In this document: in pieces, positions 1-12,700 of the stretch | Layout: the number at the start of each line of letters is the position of its first letter | Position numbering within the stretch: position 1 is the stretch's first letter | Assembly (NCBI GenBank): GCA_035048495.1 | Contig: CM068540.1 | Span: 4,448,829 to 4,512,828, forward strand | Source of the DNA: Euptelea pleiosperma | Lineage: Eukaryota > Streptophyta > Magnoliopsida > Ranunculales > Eupteleaceae | DNA length: 64,000 nt | Reading direction: 5' to 3' | The notes under the pieces: generated by a model | What the model was told of the DNA's origin: nothing | What the model saw: the letters and a program-made list of their open reading frames with translations, nothing else | Databases searched by the model: none | Program-made: the position numbers and the translations under genes

Positions 1-385
1 CCCCTTGTTTTAATAATTTTTAATACAAAATTGAAACCTAAAAGCGGGTTGGCGTGTTCCATCCTCCATATAATAATAAACTAATAAATTTTTCTGCTTT
101 TTCTCTTTTTTGTTATATTAGTAATAATTTTAAGAATTCATATATATATTAATATATTTTAACGAATATATGTACGGACGTGTCTCCGTATTAGAATTCA
201 TATATATTAATATGTTTTTATTTGAGATAGTGATTACTGATTAATTATAAAATGGGATTAGTTGCAAATTGTGATGAAGGCTGGCACCTACTATTGACAT
301 AATAATAAGAATTTGGTTAAGGATATCAGGTTTTTTTTTTCCGACAGCAGAAGCCTTATCTAATGAATGTATCTCCTTGTTTCAG
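1..385 (+). other. Probable intron 1 of the p23 gene
   Basis: This AT-rich stretch ends in a pyrimidine-rich acceptor (cttgtttcag) directly before the first visible p23 exon. The missing upstream exon should supply only the bases ATGAG (Met plus part of Ser), as in other plant p23 genes. No suitable ATGAG followed by a GT donor was seen here, so exon 1 probably lies upstream of the window. Confidence 0.6.
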
Positions 386-2153
386 CCGACACCCAACTGT
401 GAAGTGGGCCCAGAGTTCCGACAAGATCTACCTCACCGTTGAGCTATCTGATGCCAAAGATGTAAAGCTCAAGCTCGAGCCTGAAGGAAGGTTCATCTTC
501 TCTGCCACCAAAGACAGTGTACCATATGAAGTCGACATTGAGTTGTATGATAAGATCAATGTTGAGGTATGATATTTTCATAATTGCACTTCCAATGTAA
601 ATGTATATTGGGAAATCAAGTAACCACTGTCGGTGTAATTACAGGAGAGTAAAGTTAGTATTGGTGTAAGGAACATTGTGTATGTTATAAAGAAAGCTGA
701 CAAGAAATGGTGGGGAAGGCTACTTAAGCCGGAAGGAAAACCACCTGTGTTCCTCAAAGTGGATTGGGATAAATGGGTTGATGAAGATGATGAGAATGGT
801 AGGTGTTGTAGGTCGTATTTGCGAAGCTGAAAGATTTTTCTCCTCCTGTTTTCCTTTTCCTTCCATATTAACTTATCTGGCTTTGCTGATAGATATTTTC
901 TCTTGTGTAACAGAGAAAGCTGGAATGGACTTTGATGGTATGGATTTCTCAGTAAGTAACGAACCCAATAACTTTAATTTTTACGTCTCCATAGTTTTTA
1001 ATTTCTAAAGAATCTATGTTTTTGGATTTCCTTAATGTGAGACTTTGGCATTGATGGCTCTTGAGCCACCATTTTATATGGTTTTCTGGGTTCCGACTTG
1101 AGTTTGAACTGTTTTGTAAGCAGTGTATTTATCTGGTTGCCTACGTGAATATAGCATGGGAACCTGTGGAACCATTTAATTTGGTAGTGGGCAAGCAGAA
1201 GGATATTTTTACTTTTTATGTTTTTAGCATTTGAAATTCTTAGGTTCTTGTGAAAAGGAACATGGAACTTAGTTTCTTTTGTTAGACATGTTCTCAAGCT
1301 TTTGTGGTTGGAGTCAACCTGTTACAAGTTATGAATAAGTAAGCTTCGTAAATCTGTTTCTGTTTCATGTCTTTAGTTAACTAATTGAAAGTCCTAATGC
1401 TTTGCTCGAGGATACTTGAATGAGCACTGGGTCATTTTAGTTCAGCAACAGGCAACAAGCATCAGGTTTAACATTTAGGTAGTGCATAACATGCATTGTC
1501 AGCCCTTGTAAGGAGGTGGTGTTTGTTAGAGTCTGGTTGGCTTAGGTTGTCTCTAGGCCAGTTGTCCTGTTGGCTGATACGGAGATGCCCTTCGAGCTAC
1601 TGCACGTTACTTAATTGTAAGACTAATAAATCAATTCAGCATCGGCCTCGCCTCAACTTACCCATGAGCAAAAAACTGAAAACTAATGGATCGAGGAACA
1701 ACTAGGTAATGAGCTTATGCGGCTCAAACTTTTGGACAGAGTTGTATTTCAGTCAAAATATTGGGTTTTAAAGTGCTGACTAAGATGGATATTGTGCAGA
1801 AGTTAGACATGGGTGGGGATGATTTTGATATTGATGAACCAAATGATGAGGAAGGTTAGAACTTGTTTACACAACTCTTCGTTTTTCCTTAGAAATCTCT
1901 TGTGATTCTGTAGCAATTTATGTATCTTCATACATCAATGGCATGATGTAAAATTCTCTTGTCTGAATCTTGACTGTTAGATAATAATGTTGAAAGAAAC
2001 CTGAAACTGTCCATTATCATCTCATTTCAAGCTTTTGCAGTGACAAATGGAATGAATGAATGTTATTTTGCAGAAGCCGTCGAAACAAAAGAGGAGGAAA
2101 TCAAGAAGGAAGGAGAACCCGTTGCAGTGGATCCTGAAGAGGCTAAGGCTTGA
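386..2153 (+). CDS. HSP90 co-chaperone p23 (CS-domain protein), 5' end missing
   Basis: p23 binds the ATP-bound closed form of HSP90 in the cytosol and nucleus and slows its ATPase, helping client maturation. Visible exons: 386-566, 645-798, 914-951, 1800-1854 and 2074-2153, all with GT-AG introns and consistent phases. If the unseen first exon supplies ATGAG, the protein is 170 aa, the usual plant p23 length. The CS domain fills about residues 2-95 (start RHPTVKWAQSSDKIYLTVEL) and includes the p23-type KKWWGRLLKPEGKPP motif and the VDWDKWVDEDD stretch. The acidic tail has GMDFDGMDFSKLDMGG and many Glu/Asp residues, as expected of the intrinsically disordered p23 tail. The stop is TGA at 2151-2153. 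The intron before exon 1800-1854 is 848 bp, long for this gene, without an obvious transposon. The identification is firm; which paralogue it is cannot be told. Confidence 0.93.
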
Positions 2154-4022
2154 ATGCATTTGCAGAACATGAGTTCAAGATTTATTTCTGGTAAAAAATC
2201 TAGAGTGTAGGTGGTATCTTAACCAGGGCTAATCTGCAGAAAGAAGAAAAATCGCGTCTTATATCATGTTAGAAGTTTATAAGATGTCAAAAACTGTTTT
2301 TTCGGGTATGGATGAGCAAAATGTATGACAGTTTGATTTCTTGTTTGGCTCAAGTCTAAATTACTCCTAACTATCAGATTATCTGTTTGGCTATACGAAT
2401 TAGGAGGTGGTTTCCATGGATGAACACCTTGTTGTTTTCACCATGACATATCCGTTGAAATAAGTGTATGCATTGTAATGCCCGATGATGACTTTTGGGA
2501 CAGGGCGGAGCAATTCCTGCAGCCAAACACACCCTTTCGTTCAGAGGATTGGAATCTAATAAAGCTCTTACAAGTTACAAAGTCACTGCCTATGTGGGAC
2601 CTTATGTGCTACTGGGTTTGTTTCAACCCAACATCTCGCCATGTGGGCACCATTCAGTTAGGACCCAGCATCAGGGGCTGGACCTGAGGTCCAACTTAAA
2701 AAGACATTACAGAGAATTGGCTCTGGTAAGGGATCAGTGTGTCATTCCAAATGCAAGCTTAAAATGTAGTCAATAAGAAGGAATATGTGACGCAGTATAC
2801 ACCGCCATGAAGCAAGCAACGCAAGCTGTATATGTGACCTACCTGTGATCAATCAGTACTGTTTTAACTGGTGAGCCGCCTTTGAATTGGCAATAGTCTG
2901 CTAAGTCATGAGATTAAGCAAAGACCATATGATGGAGAATATAAACATAGGTCACAAACACAAGTTTGTGTTCTTAATCAATCTAAATCTATCTAAAACT
3001 TAATATCATTAGATTACCTAGTTCATGGTCGTGGCACCTACAAGAGGTGGTCCACAAATTGCATGGTTCAGAATGATGCAATGGTGGGTGACTTGTAGAG
3101 TGTGAGGTTCCAAAGCTTCAATGAAAATGTAAAGGTGTGTTCCCGCACATCATGTGTTGTGTTGTCCCTGACGACCGTTGATATACATAGTTGTTTCGTC
3201 TTTCCCCAACAGGTCGATCTTTTTGGGGGAAATGGTTTTTTGTCCCAGAAATTAAAAATGCCCCACCACTTCTCAAGGAGAGAGAGACGAAGGGATGGAG
3301 TGGGGTAGGTGCCCAAACTGAAGGGGGGCATTTTTGTCCCATGTAGGTTCCCAGCTGAAAGACATGTAGAGCTACCCTTTCTGGAACCATCTAAGCTGGT
3401 TGCAATCTTCACCCATCTAACCATGATAAGTTTTTCACATTCGAGTCGCTAAAGCTCCTAATAAGAAGAAAACTAAAGTATGCACAACCATTAAAGGGAT
3501 TCCACTTCTGCAGAACTGGAGCTGGTCTTTCCAAGAATGTAGGTAAGGAAGCAAGATATCGCCATTCCCATGGGAAATAACATCAAAGTTTAATTTAATG
3601 CCAGCACGCGAAAGAGATCAAATTTGAGGAGTCGGATTATGGGTTTGCGAGTTGGTGCAAACATGCTTTGAAGTTTGAACTGCTAAAGGATGAAAAAATA
3701 TTTTCTTTTGGAAGCTTCTGCTAATGTTCCATACACAGCCATGACAATGATGTACTTCAATTAGCATGACTTTGGCTTTAGGGATATATATATGACACAC
3801 ATCACACATTCATAGGAGGAGCTTGTCGCATCATGCTATAAAATAAACACGTGGCACACCCGTGTTGGCTTTACATCGTCACTTTGTGTATCACGTGGCC
3901 GTCCCACATGCTAATTGACCCTCATGTGCATGAACCTTGGTGTATGTTCATATTGATGACCGAATTGAGGCCCATTAGGGCTATGAGTTGAAATTTTGCT
4001 GGGATAGATTTAATAATTTGTA
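2154..4022. other. Intergenic region downstream of p23
   Basis: No gene is supported here. The first few hundred bases should contain the p23 3'UTR. Short open frames at 2478-2776 and 3068-3424 have no recognisable domain and run on both strands. A purine-rich patch with AGAGAGAGACGAAGGGATGG lies near 3280-3300. Confidence 0.5.
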
Positions 4023-4030
4023 GGCCAACC

Positions 4031-4476
4031 CAATGTTTAAAGGAGGCCGTCTTAACGGTTAAACGGACTGGGGGCGTTACCGTTTAAACCGTTTAAACGG
4101 ATTGAAACGGTCTGGGGCAAAAATGGTAAAAAATAGAATTTAACGGGTTTTAACGGTTTAAACGATTTTAACGGAAAAAACGAAAAAAATGAAGCTGAAA
4201 TTCAAATTTTGAAATCTACAAATAAAAAAAATAGAATTTAACGGAAATTAAACAGGATTTAACGGCCTTTTTTTCACAAATTTTTTCCGAATTAAACTGC
4301 TGTTTAAGCGATTTTAGCGGCCATTTAAACGATTTTAACGGCCTTTAAAACAAAAAAAACTGCCGTTTTATTCCAAATCGATAAAACGTGTTTAAACGGT
4401 TTTAACGGAAACGGGCTTGGGGCGTTACCGTTTAAACGCCGTTAAAATCGTTTAAACGGCCGTTTTTAAAACCATG
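4031..4476. mobile_element. hAT-type MITE, CAAGGTTTAAA family (446 bp)
   Basis: The ends are CAATGTTTAAA and TTTTAAAACCATG, a degenerate terminal inverted repeat of the family whose better copies end CAAGGTTTAAA/TTTAAACCTTG. The element is flanked by the perfect 8-bp direct repeat GGCCAACC (4023-4030 and 4477-4484), the TSD size of hAT transposases. The inside is full of the short near-palindrome CCGTTTAAACGG and has no coding capacity. Assignment to hAT is inferred from TSD length and end structure. Confidence 0.85.
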
Positions 4477-4610
4477 GGCCAACCATTGATAATGGAGATG
4501 TAATATTTTAACATTCATGAGTTTCTACTCGATTATTTGCCCAATGATAATTTTAAATATATGGATAAAATAGTAAATTTACATGTTAGGCCATTTCAAT
4601 TACCACAAAT

Positions 4611-5197
4611 TTGAATTTATTCATAAATTTTCAAAGATCTAAATCCAACCCATATAGGATCATTACGAACAAAACTAGTCTGCACCTAAGTCACTACAGG
4701 ATGGAGCGGGTGCGAGAACGCGAAAGTTCCCAAATCAACAAGTTCTTAGTGTCCAGAGTGCCTCAGAACGTGTCGTGTATATCAATCAGAACATTTTCAT
4801 TCCCATCAACTCCAATAATGTCAGAAGAAGAGAGCAAATCATTGGTGCGCAACTTCTTCGCCTCACTCTCCTTAGCGTCTCTCCCCCATAATCCTAATTT
4901 CAACAATTTTCTCTTCAACTTGGAACTTATATCCACATCAATAATACCACCAGGTTTAGAACCAAAAGAATTCCCAAAATTTGGTTACTTCTATTCAACA
5001 AAAAACCTCCATTTTTCTTCCCCTTCTCCACGTCTGACATCAAAATCCCCAATTCAGCTTCTCCATCCTCATTTCCAGATTTCCGAAAACCAAAAAGCAC
5101 ATATAATCTACGGTTCGCAGTTAGAGGCAACCGCTCCTAGGATGGTTCTGGTGACTAACGCGGTGCATATCCTAGAGTATGGATTCGATGTCTGCAC
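4611..5197 (+). other. Unrecognised open stretch cut by a MITE
   Basis: An open frame of 198 codons runs to 5207, but its last codons lie inside the MITE that begins at 5198. No domain is recognised. Part of it (about 4690-4775) is repeated with divergence near 52215-52310, which suggests an old repeat, not a gene. It is unlikely to be a real CDS. Confidence 0.15.
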
Positions 5198-5613
5198 CAA
5201 GGTTTAAAAAACGGTCGTTATAACGAAAATAACAGCTGTTATTTTCAGTTATAACGAAAATAACGACCGTTATTTTCTGGAAAATTTTGTGAAAAATAAC
5301 GGCCGTTATTTTCCGTTATAACTAAAATAACAACCATTATTTTCTGAAAAATTTGTGAGAAAAAAATGGCTGTTATTTTCGTTTTTTCTGTTATTTTCCG
5401 TTATATTCCGTTATTTTCCATTTTTAAAATTTTAAAATTCAAATTTTAAAATTCAAAATTTGAATTTCAGCGCCATTTTTCAGTTATTTTCCATTTTTTT
5501 CGTTATATTCCATTTTTTCCATTTTTGCCCCTGAGCATTTTTTTCGTTATAACGGAAAAAGCTGTAACACCCCCAGTCCGTTATAACGTTATAACGGTCC
5601 CCTTTAAACCTTG
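5198..5613. mobile_element. hAT-type MITE, CAAGGTTTAAA family (416 bp)
   Basis: Exact terminal inverted repeats CAAGGTTTAAA and TTTAAACCTTG are flanked by the perfect 8-bp TSD GTCTGCAC (5190-5197 and 5614-5621). The subterminal and internal parts carry repeated CCGTTATAACG/CGTTATTTTC motifs. There is no coding capacity, so it would depend on an autonomous hAT element elsewhere. This is one of the best-preserved copies. Confidence 0.93.
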
Positions 5614-6061
5614 GTCTGCACCATCAGATACACCTTGAAAAATATCTTTTAAAGTTTTTTTTGAAAATAGTGAAAATAACACGATTTTCAAGGTGAATCT
5701 AACTGTGCAAACAGTGTTTACAAACTTTAGAGTCTGCATCTCGTCTTAGACTAGCTTCTCTTACTCAATAGTCAATACAACACAATTACTTAGGTTGCGT
5801 TTGGCATCGTAGAAAATAAGCAGAAAAGCTGCTTATTACGGTTTGGGACGAATTTTACAGCTTATAGGGGTGTAACACATAGCCTAGTAACTGACCCGAC
5901 CCAAACCCTAGCATTGGGGATTGGGCTACTCCAGCCCGGGTTCCACCTAGAAATCAACCAAAACTCAGACCCGAAATCAGCATGAGCCCGATCCATTTTG
6001 AGTTTCAGACTAGCTCAAAGCCCCGAAAACTCATGCGGGTTTGCCCAAAGGTACCCCCAGG

Positions 6062-6469
6062 TAGGGGTGTCAACGGGTTGGTTCCGGTTCGGTTCCTAAG
6101 GTGACCAGAACCGGAACAAACGGTTCCGGTTCTTATCGGTTCGGGTACTTATTGGTTCCGGTTCTCAAAGTGATGGTACCAGAACCGGAACCGATTATGT
6201 AGTTTTTGTCAGTTCCAGTTCTGGTTTCGGGTATAACGGGTCCACTCTTGGTAATATGAGAATTTTTACGCTATATTTATATATTGGTTCCGGTTCTTAT
6301 CGGTTTTGGTTCCATATTAGAGTACCGGAACCGTAACCATTAGTTTCCGGTTCGGTTCCAATTTCAGTTCTTTTTAATCGGTTCCCAAAAATGTGGTACC
6401 CGGTTAAATCGGGTTCCGGTTCCGGTTCCGGTTCGGTTCCGGTTAAATCGGGTAAAATTGACACCCCTA
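6062..6469. mobile_element. hAT-type non-autonomous element with TAGGGGTGTCAA ends (408 bp)
   Basis: Inverted ends TAGGGGTGTCAA and TTGACACCCCTA are flanked by the perfect 8-bp TSD CCCCCAGG (6054-6061 and 6470-6477). The interior is dominated by repeated GGTTCCGGTTC motifs in both orientations, a composition seen in plant hAT MITEs with these ends. It lies about 285 bp upstream of the GT47 start codon, so it could touch that gene's promoter. Confidence 0.9.
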
Positions 6470-6753
6470 CCCCCAGGCCCCAAGTTACTTGCATTAGGAT
6501 CCAACACCCAAACTTTGATCCGACTATCTAAAAACAGGGTACAACTACAACCCGATGCAGGCGAGACTACTTAAATCATATTTGACACGTTTGATTGAAA
6601 TCACATCGCAAGGAACCAAACAGAAAAATATGGACCTGAATCGGGTCGGATCTCGGATCTGATAGACCCAATTCATCTCCCACTTTTTGCTAGTTGAGCA
6701 TCCGTCCACTGGCATACAGATCCGAGACAGAGAGGGAGAGAAACAACGACGCC

Positions 6754-9700
6754 ATGGCCGGAAAACATCTCAGTTTCGGAAACCACAGTAGGAGGGACAG
6801 ATCTTCCTTTCTTTCCTTCCCTCCCGCTTCCACGTCAGCATTCCTCCTCATCGTTCTCTCTCTCCTCGCCCTTTTCTTTGTATTCTTCTCCTCCTCCTCC
6901 TCCTCCTCCATCTCCTACCAAAACCCTAAACCCTCATCTCACTCTCAGAATCCTAACCTTAAGCCGGAATTCTCTTTCGTTTCCTCGCTCGACAAGTTCC
7001 TCACCTCCAGATCTCCGATCCCAAAAGCTGAGATGGTCTCTGATAATTCTACCGACGTCGATGGAGAAGCTGTGAGAAAGCTGGATGACTTGATCTGGAA
7101 GAGAGAATTCGAGAGAGTTTTCGAGGATCCGTTTGATCAGGTTCTGAGGGTTTATGTTTACGAAATGCCGGCGAAGTTCACGTATGATCTGCTTTGGCTG
7201 TTTAGGGATACGTACAGAGAGACATGGAACCTGACGTCTAATGGCAGCCCCGTGCATCGGTTGATCGAACAAGTACTCTTTTTTTTTTGCCACTTTAAAT
7301 CCCATATTTACAGTAGCGTAGCGTTTCATGAGATTTTGTATTGATTTATGTAACTGATACAAGGTTTTAAATCTCAGTTTCGACATCAATTTTAATCATG
7401 AAATCGAAATAAAATTCCAAAGTTTTCGATGGACATACTGCAAATTTGTGTAATATTTAGCTGAAATTCGTCAAATTTGAAATTGCCCAAATAATGGAAA
7501 TGAAATCTTATAAACCTTGATCTGATGCAGCATTCTATCGATTACTGGCTATGGGCGGATTTGATTGCTCCTGAATCAGAGAGGCTCTTGAAAAATGTTG
7601 TAAGGGTTTACAGGCAAGAGGAGGCAGACTTTTTCTACATCCCGTTCTTCACGACTATCAGCTTCTTTTTATTGGAGAAACAGCAGTGCAAGGCACTTTA
7701 CAGGGTGTGGGCGCGTTTCCAAGGTTTACGATTGAGCTTGTGATTTTATAGCTTGCCATGTTTATGAAAGTATGTGAATATTTAGTTTTAGATGATTTGT
7801 CTGAACTGAAGTCATGGGTTTGATCAAATTGCCTGCTTCAAGAACTAGGATTTTTGTGTGCGTCGTGTTGGTTTCTGTTGTCTCTATGCAAAGGTAAAAT
7901 AAATGGCCCATCTGGAAAAAGTAACAGTTTTCTATTGCAAAAGAGAAGGAAATGGAAAAATAAGGGCCTGTCTGGATATCTATTTTTGTGCTTAAAATGG
8001 TATTTTTCGGAGCAAAATGTGTATTCTTGAGTGCAAAAATGGTGACCAAACAGGTCCAATAGCTGGAAAATGGCAAGCGTCTTGTTTGTATACTTATTAG
8101 AGAGGCATCACCTATCTGACCTATTGGCTTAAATTATGACTATAGCTGATAGTGAGCTCAAAGTTAGGGGATTGAGATACTGTTAATGTGATATTTAGTT
8201 TCAAAGCTTTAACTGAGTGGGGCCTCTGGAAGGAGAGAAATTGTAGAGTTTTCGAAGGCAAGGAAGTAGAGGTGGCCATGGTTGCCCTCAACATATAGGG
8301 TCTTATGTATCTTTGGTTTAAGGCTTTCACTGAGTGTAGGGGTTTCCTTTTCGAAGATTTTGTGTTCCGATGGGAGCTGATTGTATCTAAAGAAGGGTGA
8401 TAGGTTGTTTGTTTAGTTGTTTTCACTTTTGTTTTGTTGTTGTAGCTGTTTGCAGGTTATCTCGACCTCTTAGACTTTCTGTATGTGTCTCTTTGGCGTT
8501 TTTGCCTTCCAATAAATTCTATACTTATATTAAAAAAATATTTAATTTCAATAACTTGGATTGTTAGAATGGACATAGAATACGTTAGAAGAGAATGTTT
8601 AGGATAGAGACCTGCTGGAAGTAACTCATAGGACAGTGGAGGAGAGTGCAAACAAGAGTAATTCGTTGCGAGGAAGTTCTTGATCATTTAAGTCCTGCGT
8701 AGACGTTTCTCACCTTACCACTTGCATATCTGGAAAGCCACTGATGATCCCCAGGGTCATGAGTTTGCAATCAAACTCCAACATTAAGTATAACTTTATG
8801 GGAACTGATGCTTGGGAAGTGGTAGAGTTCACTATAATTGCACTTCTCTTTTAAAATACCATTATGAAAAATTATATGGTTCCCGCATAACTTAATTTAT
8901 TTATTAATTTTTTTTCTGTTATGTACAATTTTGTCCATGGTTATAATGAAACCTGATTTAACATAGTAATTAAATGAGAAAATAAACCACAAAGATTAGA
9001 GAAAGTTTTACTTACCCAAAAGAGAAAGAATAGAGAAAGCATATATGCACAACAAGATACAACTTAGGTTGCCAAAACTTGGACACCTCCTATGTGTATG
9101 TTTATATAATTGAAACCTAACTCCATAAGGTTTTTATAGAGTGTAGGGGCTTTTCTTTGAGGATTTTGTCTTTAGATGGGACCTCCTGTGGTCTAGGGAA
9201 GGGGGTTAAGTTTTGAGGCTCCGTTTGTTCCTTCATTGGTTTTTATGTTGTGCTGTTTGTTTGTGCCTTGTGTAGGTCATCTCGACCTCTAAGGTTGCAT
9301 GTGTTTTCCCTTTTGGCGTTTGCCTAATAATATATGCTGTATTCATAAAAAAAAAGAGCTTAAAAAAGCTAACTCATAATCAAAATAAAAACTAATAGAA
9401 ACTTCCACTATTGCTGTAAATTGAGGGATTATAGACAGAATGGTTGCTAGAAATTTTGTCACTGTGCTTCAAAGTAATTCCATTTTCTATTTTTACTAGT
9501 AATTTTGTACTACATTTTGAGGCTTGAAATGGTAGAATCGTATAAAACTGGTAGAATGGGTGTGACAAATTTTGAAAAGATCTTTGAATCAAGTTATAAA
9601 TAATATCAATGCGACATTCAGGCGAGAAGTTGTACTTCTTGTAATCCTCTAGTTCTCCATATTTTGAGCTTGAAATGGTAGAATCATGTAAAACTGGTAG

Positions 9701-12700
9701 AATAGGAATGCCACATCTTGAAAAGACCTTTGAAGCAAGTTGTAATTACCATCAATAGAATTCAGGCGACAAGTTATACTTGTAATCTTCTACATTAAAA
9801 TATTATGGAAGAGTTCTTTCCCTATTTATTATATGTGACTATAACATCAATGGGACATGCAGGTGAGAAGTTGTACTTCTTGTAATCCTCTAGTTCTCTA
9901 TATTTTGAGCTTGAAATGGTAGAATCATGTAAAATTGGTAGAATAGGAATGTCATATCTTGAAAAGACCTTTGAAACAAGTTGTAAGTAACATCAATCAA
10001 ATTCAGGCGACAAGTTATACTTGTAATCTTCTACAGTAGAATATTATGGAAGAGTTCTTTCCCAATTTATTATATGTGACTATATTTATTCTACGTCAAG
10101 AAGTGTCCAAATATCTCAATTTTGGTGTTGTTAGAAAGCTTATTTAGCTAGCCATCCAGCGAGCCCAAGATAATCCGGATTTCGTTGAGTGTGTTTGGCC
10201 TGGCCAAAAATATGAACAAGGTGCAGATTCATAAAGGGAGTAGAAGTGTTTTTTTGGTAAGTAATTAATCACAAAAAGAATTGTTACGCTAGCATTTGAT
10301 CTTAAGATGGTATCTGATTTGAGATCCGACCATCATAAGAAATTGATGGGATTGGTGTCTCAGTTATTCTTTTGGAATTTGGATTGTCCTTAGAGTTAGA
10401 AAACACCTTGTCTAAATCTTGTTTAGATCAATCTGACATGAGATTCAAATGCTTTCATGTTTCCTTGGCCCTCGGTTTTAAGAGTTTGCATCAATGCATG
10501 TTTCCTTTTTATCTTTTTTAAGATCTTATGTCTAGTTGTTTGTGAATGTAGGAGGCTTTGAAGTGGGTGACAAACCAGCCTGCTTGGAATCGATCTGAAG
10601 GAAGAGACCATGTACTTCCAGTTCACCATCCTTGGTCTTTTAAGTCTGTTCGCAGATTTATGAAGAAGGCGATTTGGCTTCTACCAGATATGGATTCCAC
10701 AGGGAACTGGTTATAATCTTACTTAATACTTAATTTGTAAATGTTAAGAGTGCGATCCATCAAAGCTTTCGAGTGCAGGTTTTTTTTTCTGCTGTTAAAA
10801 GTGATTAGTTGAGAATATGTAGGTACAAGCCAGGTGAAGTTTGGCTGGAAAAGGACCTTATTCTTCCTTATGTCCCAAATGTCGCGGTATGTGATGCTAA
10901 ATGTTTATCAGAAAGTGAATCTAAGAGAAACACGTTGCTTTTCCTTCGTGGGAGACTCAAAAGAAATGCTGTAAGAATTTTTTCTTTTCTTTTTTGCCCC
11001 CTCAAAACTCACTTGTAAATATCTTTTGAATTTTTTTGTTGATCTTATTATTGAACATTTTTGTAGGAAAAATATTTGATGATTATGCTTTTGTGCCATT
11101 CCAACTCAATTGCATTGTGGTAGGGCTTTTATGTTAGTTGTTCTGAAATACCATCCTTTAGTGTCTTTGGACCTGGTTGCCGATAGTGGTACAACTTGGG
11201 CAGGTTGGGAGCCAACCCTAGCCCAACCTGAGCTTGAGATGACTCAACCCAAGCCCATCCCAATAGGAGCTTTGCCTGAGCCGATCAACTTAAACCCAAC
11301 CTGATCTATATCTTGGGTCGACTTGGGCTTGAGAGAGAGGGTGAAGAGGGATGAGGGAAGAGAGGAGAGATGGAAGAGAGAAGAGAGGAGCAAGGGAAGA
11401 GAGGTGAGACCAAGAGAGGGATGAGAGGGAAGTGACATACCTACAACAATTGAGCGGCATTGATGGCCAACATCATAAATGTCTGTTTCTTTATGAGACA
11501 ATCCCTTCGTTATTGCCATGGCTAGAATTTTGGAGATATCTGTGTAAACCCTAGCTGTCTCTCTGGCTTCTTTATGGGTTTGGAGATGAAACTGTAATCC
11601 CTAGAAATGAGAGGGCAGCACCTCTTCACCCCACTAGGGGAAACCGTAGTATGGTTTTAACAACCAAAAAATCTCCTCTTTAAAGTATGGCAACTCTAGA
11701 ATTTGTTTACTTGATGCAGTAGGAACCATTTTAATCTGGACCGTGTATTGGGCCAGTCTTTGGATTGAACAAGTTCAAAAACCATAATGAATGCACTATG
11801 CATAATTTATATATGTACATATACATATAATATAATACATGGTTGGAATCTGGTTGGGTAAGGTTGCACATGGTCGGAATCTGGTTGGGTAAGGTTGCTT
11901 GATGCCTTAGCCTGAGCCTAACCGGACCTTAGGTTGGGCTTTGAAATCCCAGCCCTAACCGAACCCCAGGTAGGGAAACTCCAACTGAAGCTCCGTCAAG
12001 CCCAGCCTAAGGTTGGGTTGAGCTCGTCAGGCTCGCATGGCACCCATGGTTGCTAACGTTCTGAACTTCGAATTTGAGGTAAACTTCGGAAAGTAAAAAA
12101 TTAGAAATAATTTGTCGAAGTTTATGGAAGTCAACAAAATTATTGCAAAAAATTCATAAACTATGGAAGTTTATGGATTTATTGCAAAGACCATAGGAAA
12201 CATATATAGATATTTCATGAAATGATACAATAAGCATGAAAACACTCTCATAACTAACATAACACGATAAACAACTGTAACAAATGCAAAATTAACGGCA
12301 TTTGTTACTCACTGACACAGGTATCTGAAACACTCAGACACAGCCAAAATTAATTGCTCAAAATTATGTTGTCTAAGAAAATAAAAGTAAAAAATGGCTT
12401 CCCTATGATCTAGGGGGGTCATAACCACATGGACCTACAACATTCGCCATGTCCACCCTGACTAGGGGAAATTAAACAACACTGTTAAATTTGAAGCAAA
12501 CTATAAACAAAAGATCAAAATTAGAGTTTTGTATTTTTTTAATAAAAGTAATTTTTGTTAAAAAAATTTACATCATATGTAATTGTTAATAAGCCTAGAC
12601 GATATCATTGATGCATGCATTTGTTGCCTTATGGGTTTTCTAGCTATTTATACTTTATCTAAATTCTTTTTATATTTTATTATTTAAAGATTAATAAAAA

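Noticed and set aside
2478..2776. Two overlapping frames of 69 and 93 codons downstream of p23
   Set aside because: No similarity to known families by eye and no supporting gene structure; probably 3' flank.
3068..3424. 118-codon minus-strand frame
   Set aside because: Both strands are open over the same stretch and no domain is visible.
6694..6753. Upstream extension of GT47 exon 1 in the same frame
   Set aside because: The extension begins at a TTG codon; the first ATG in frame is at 6754 and gives a typical type II membrane protein N-terminus.
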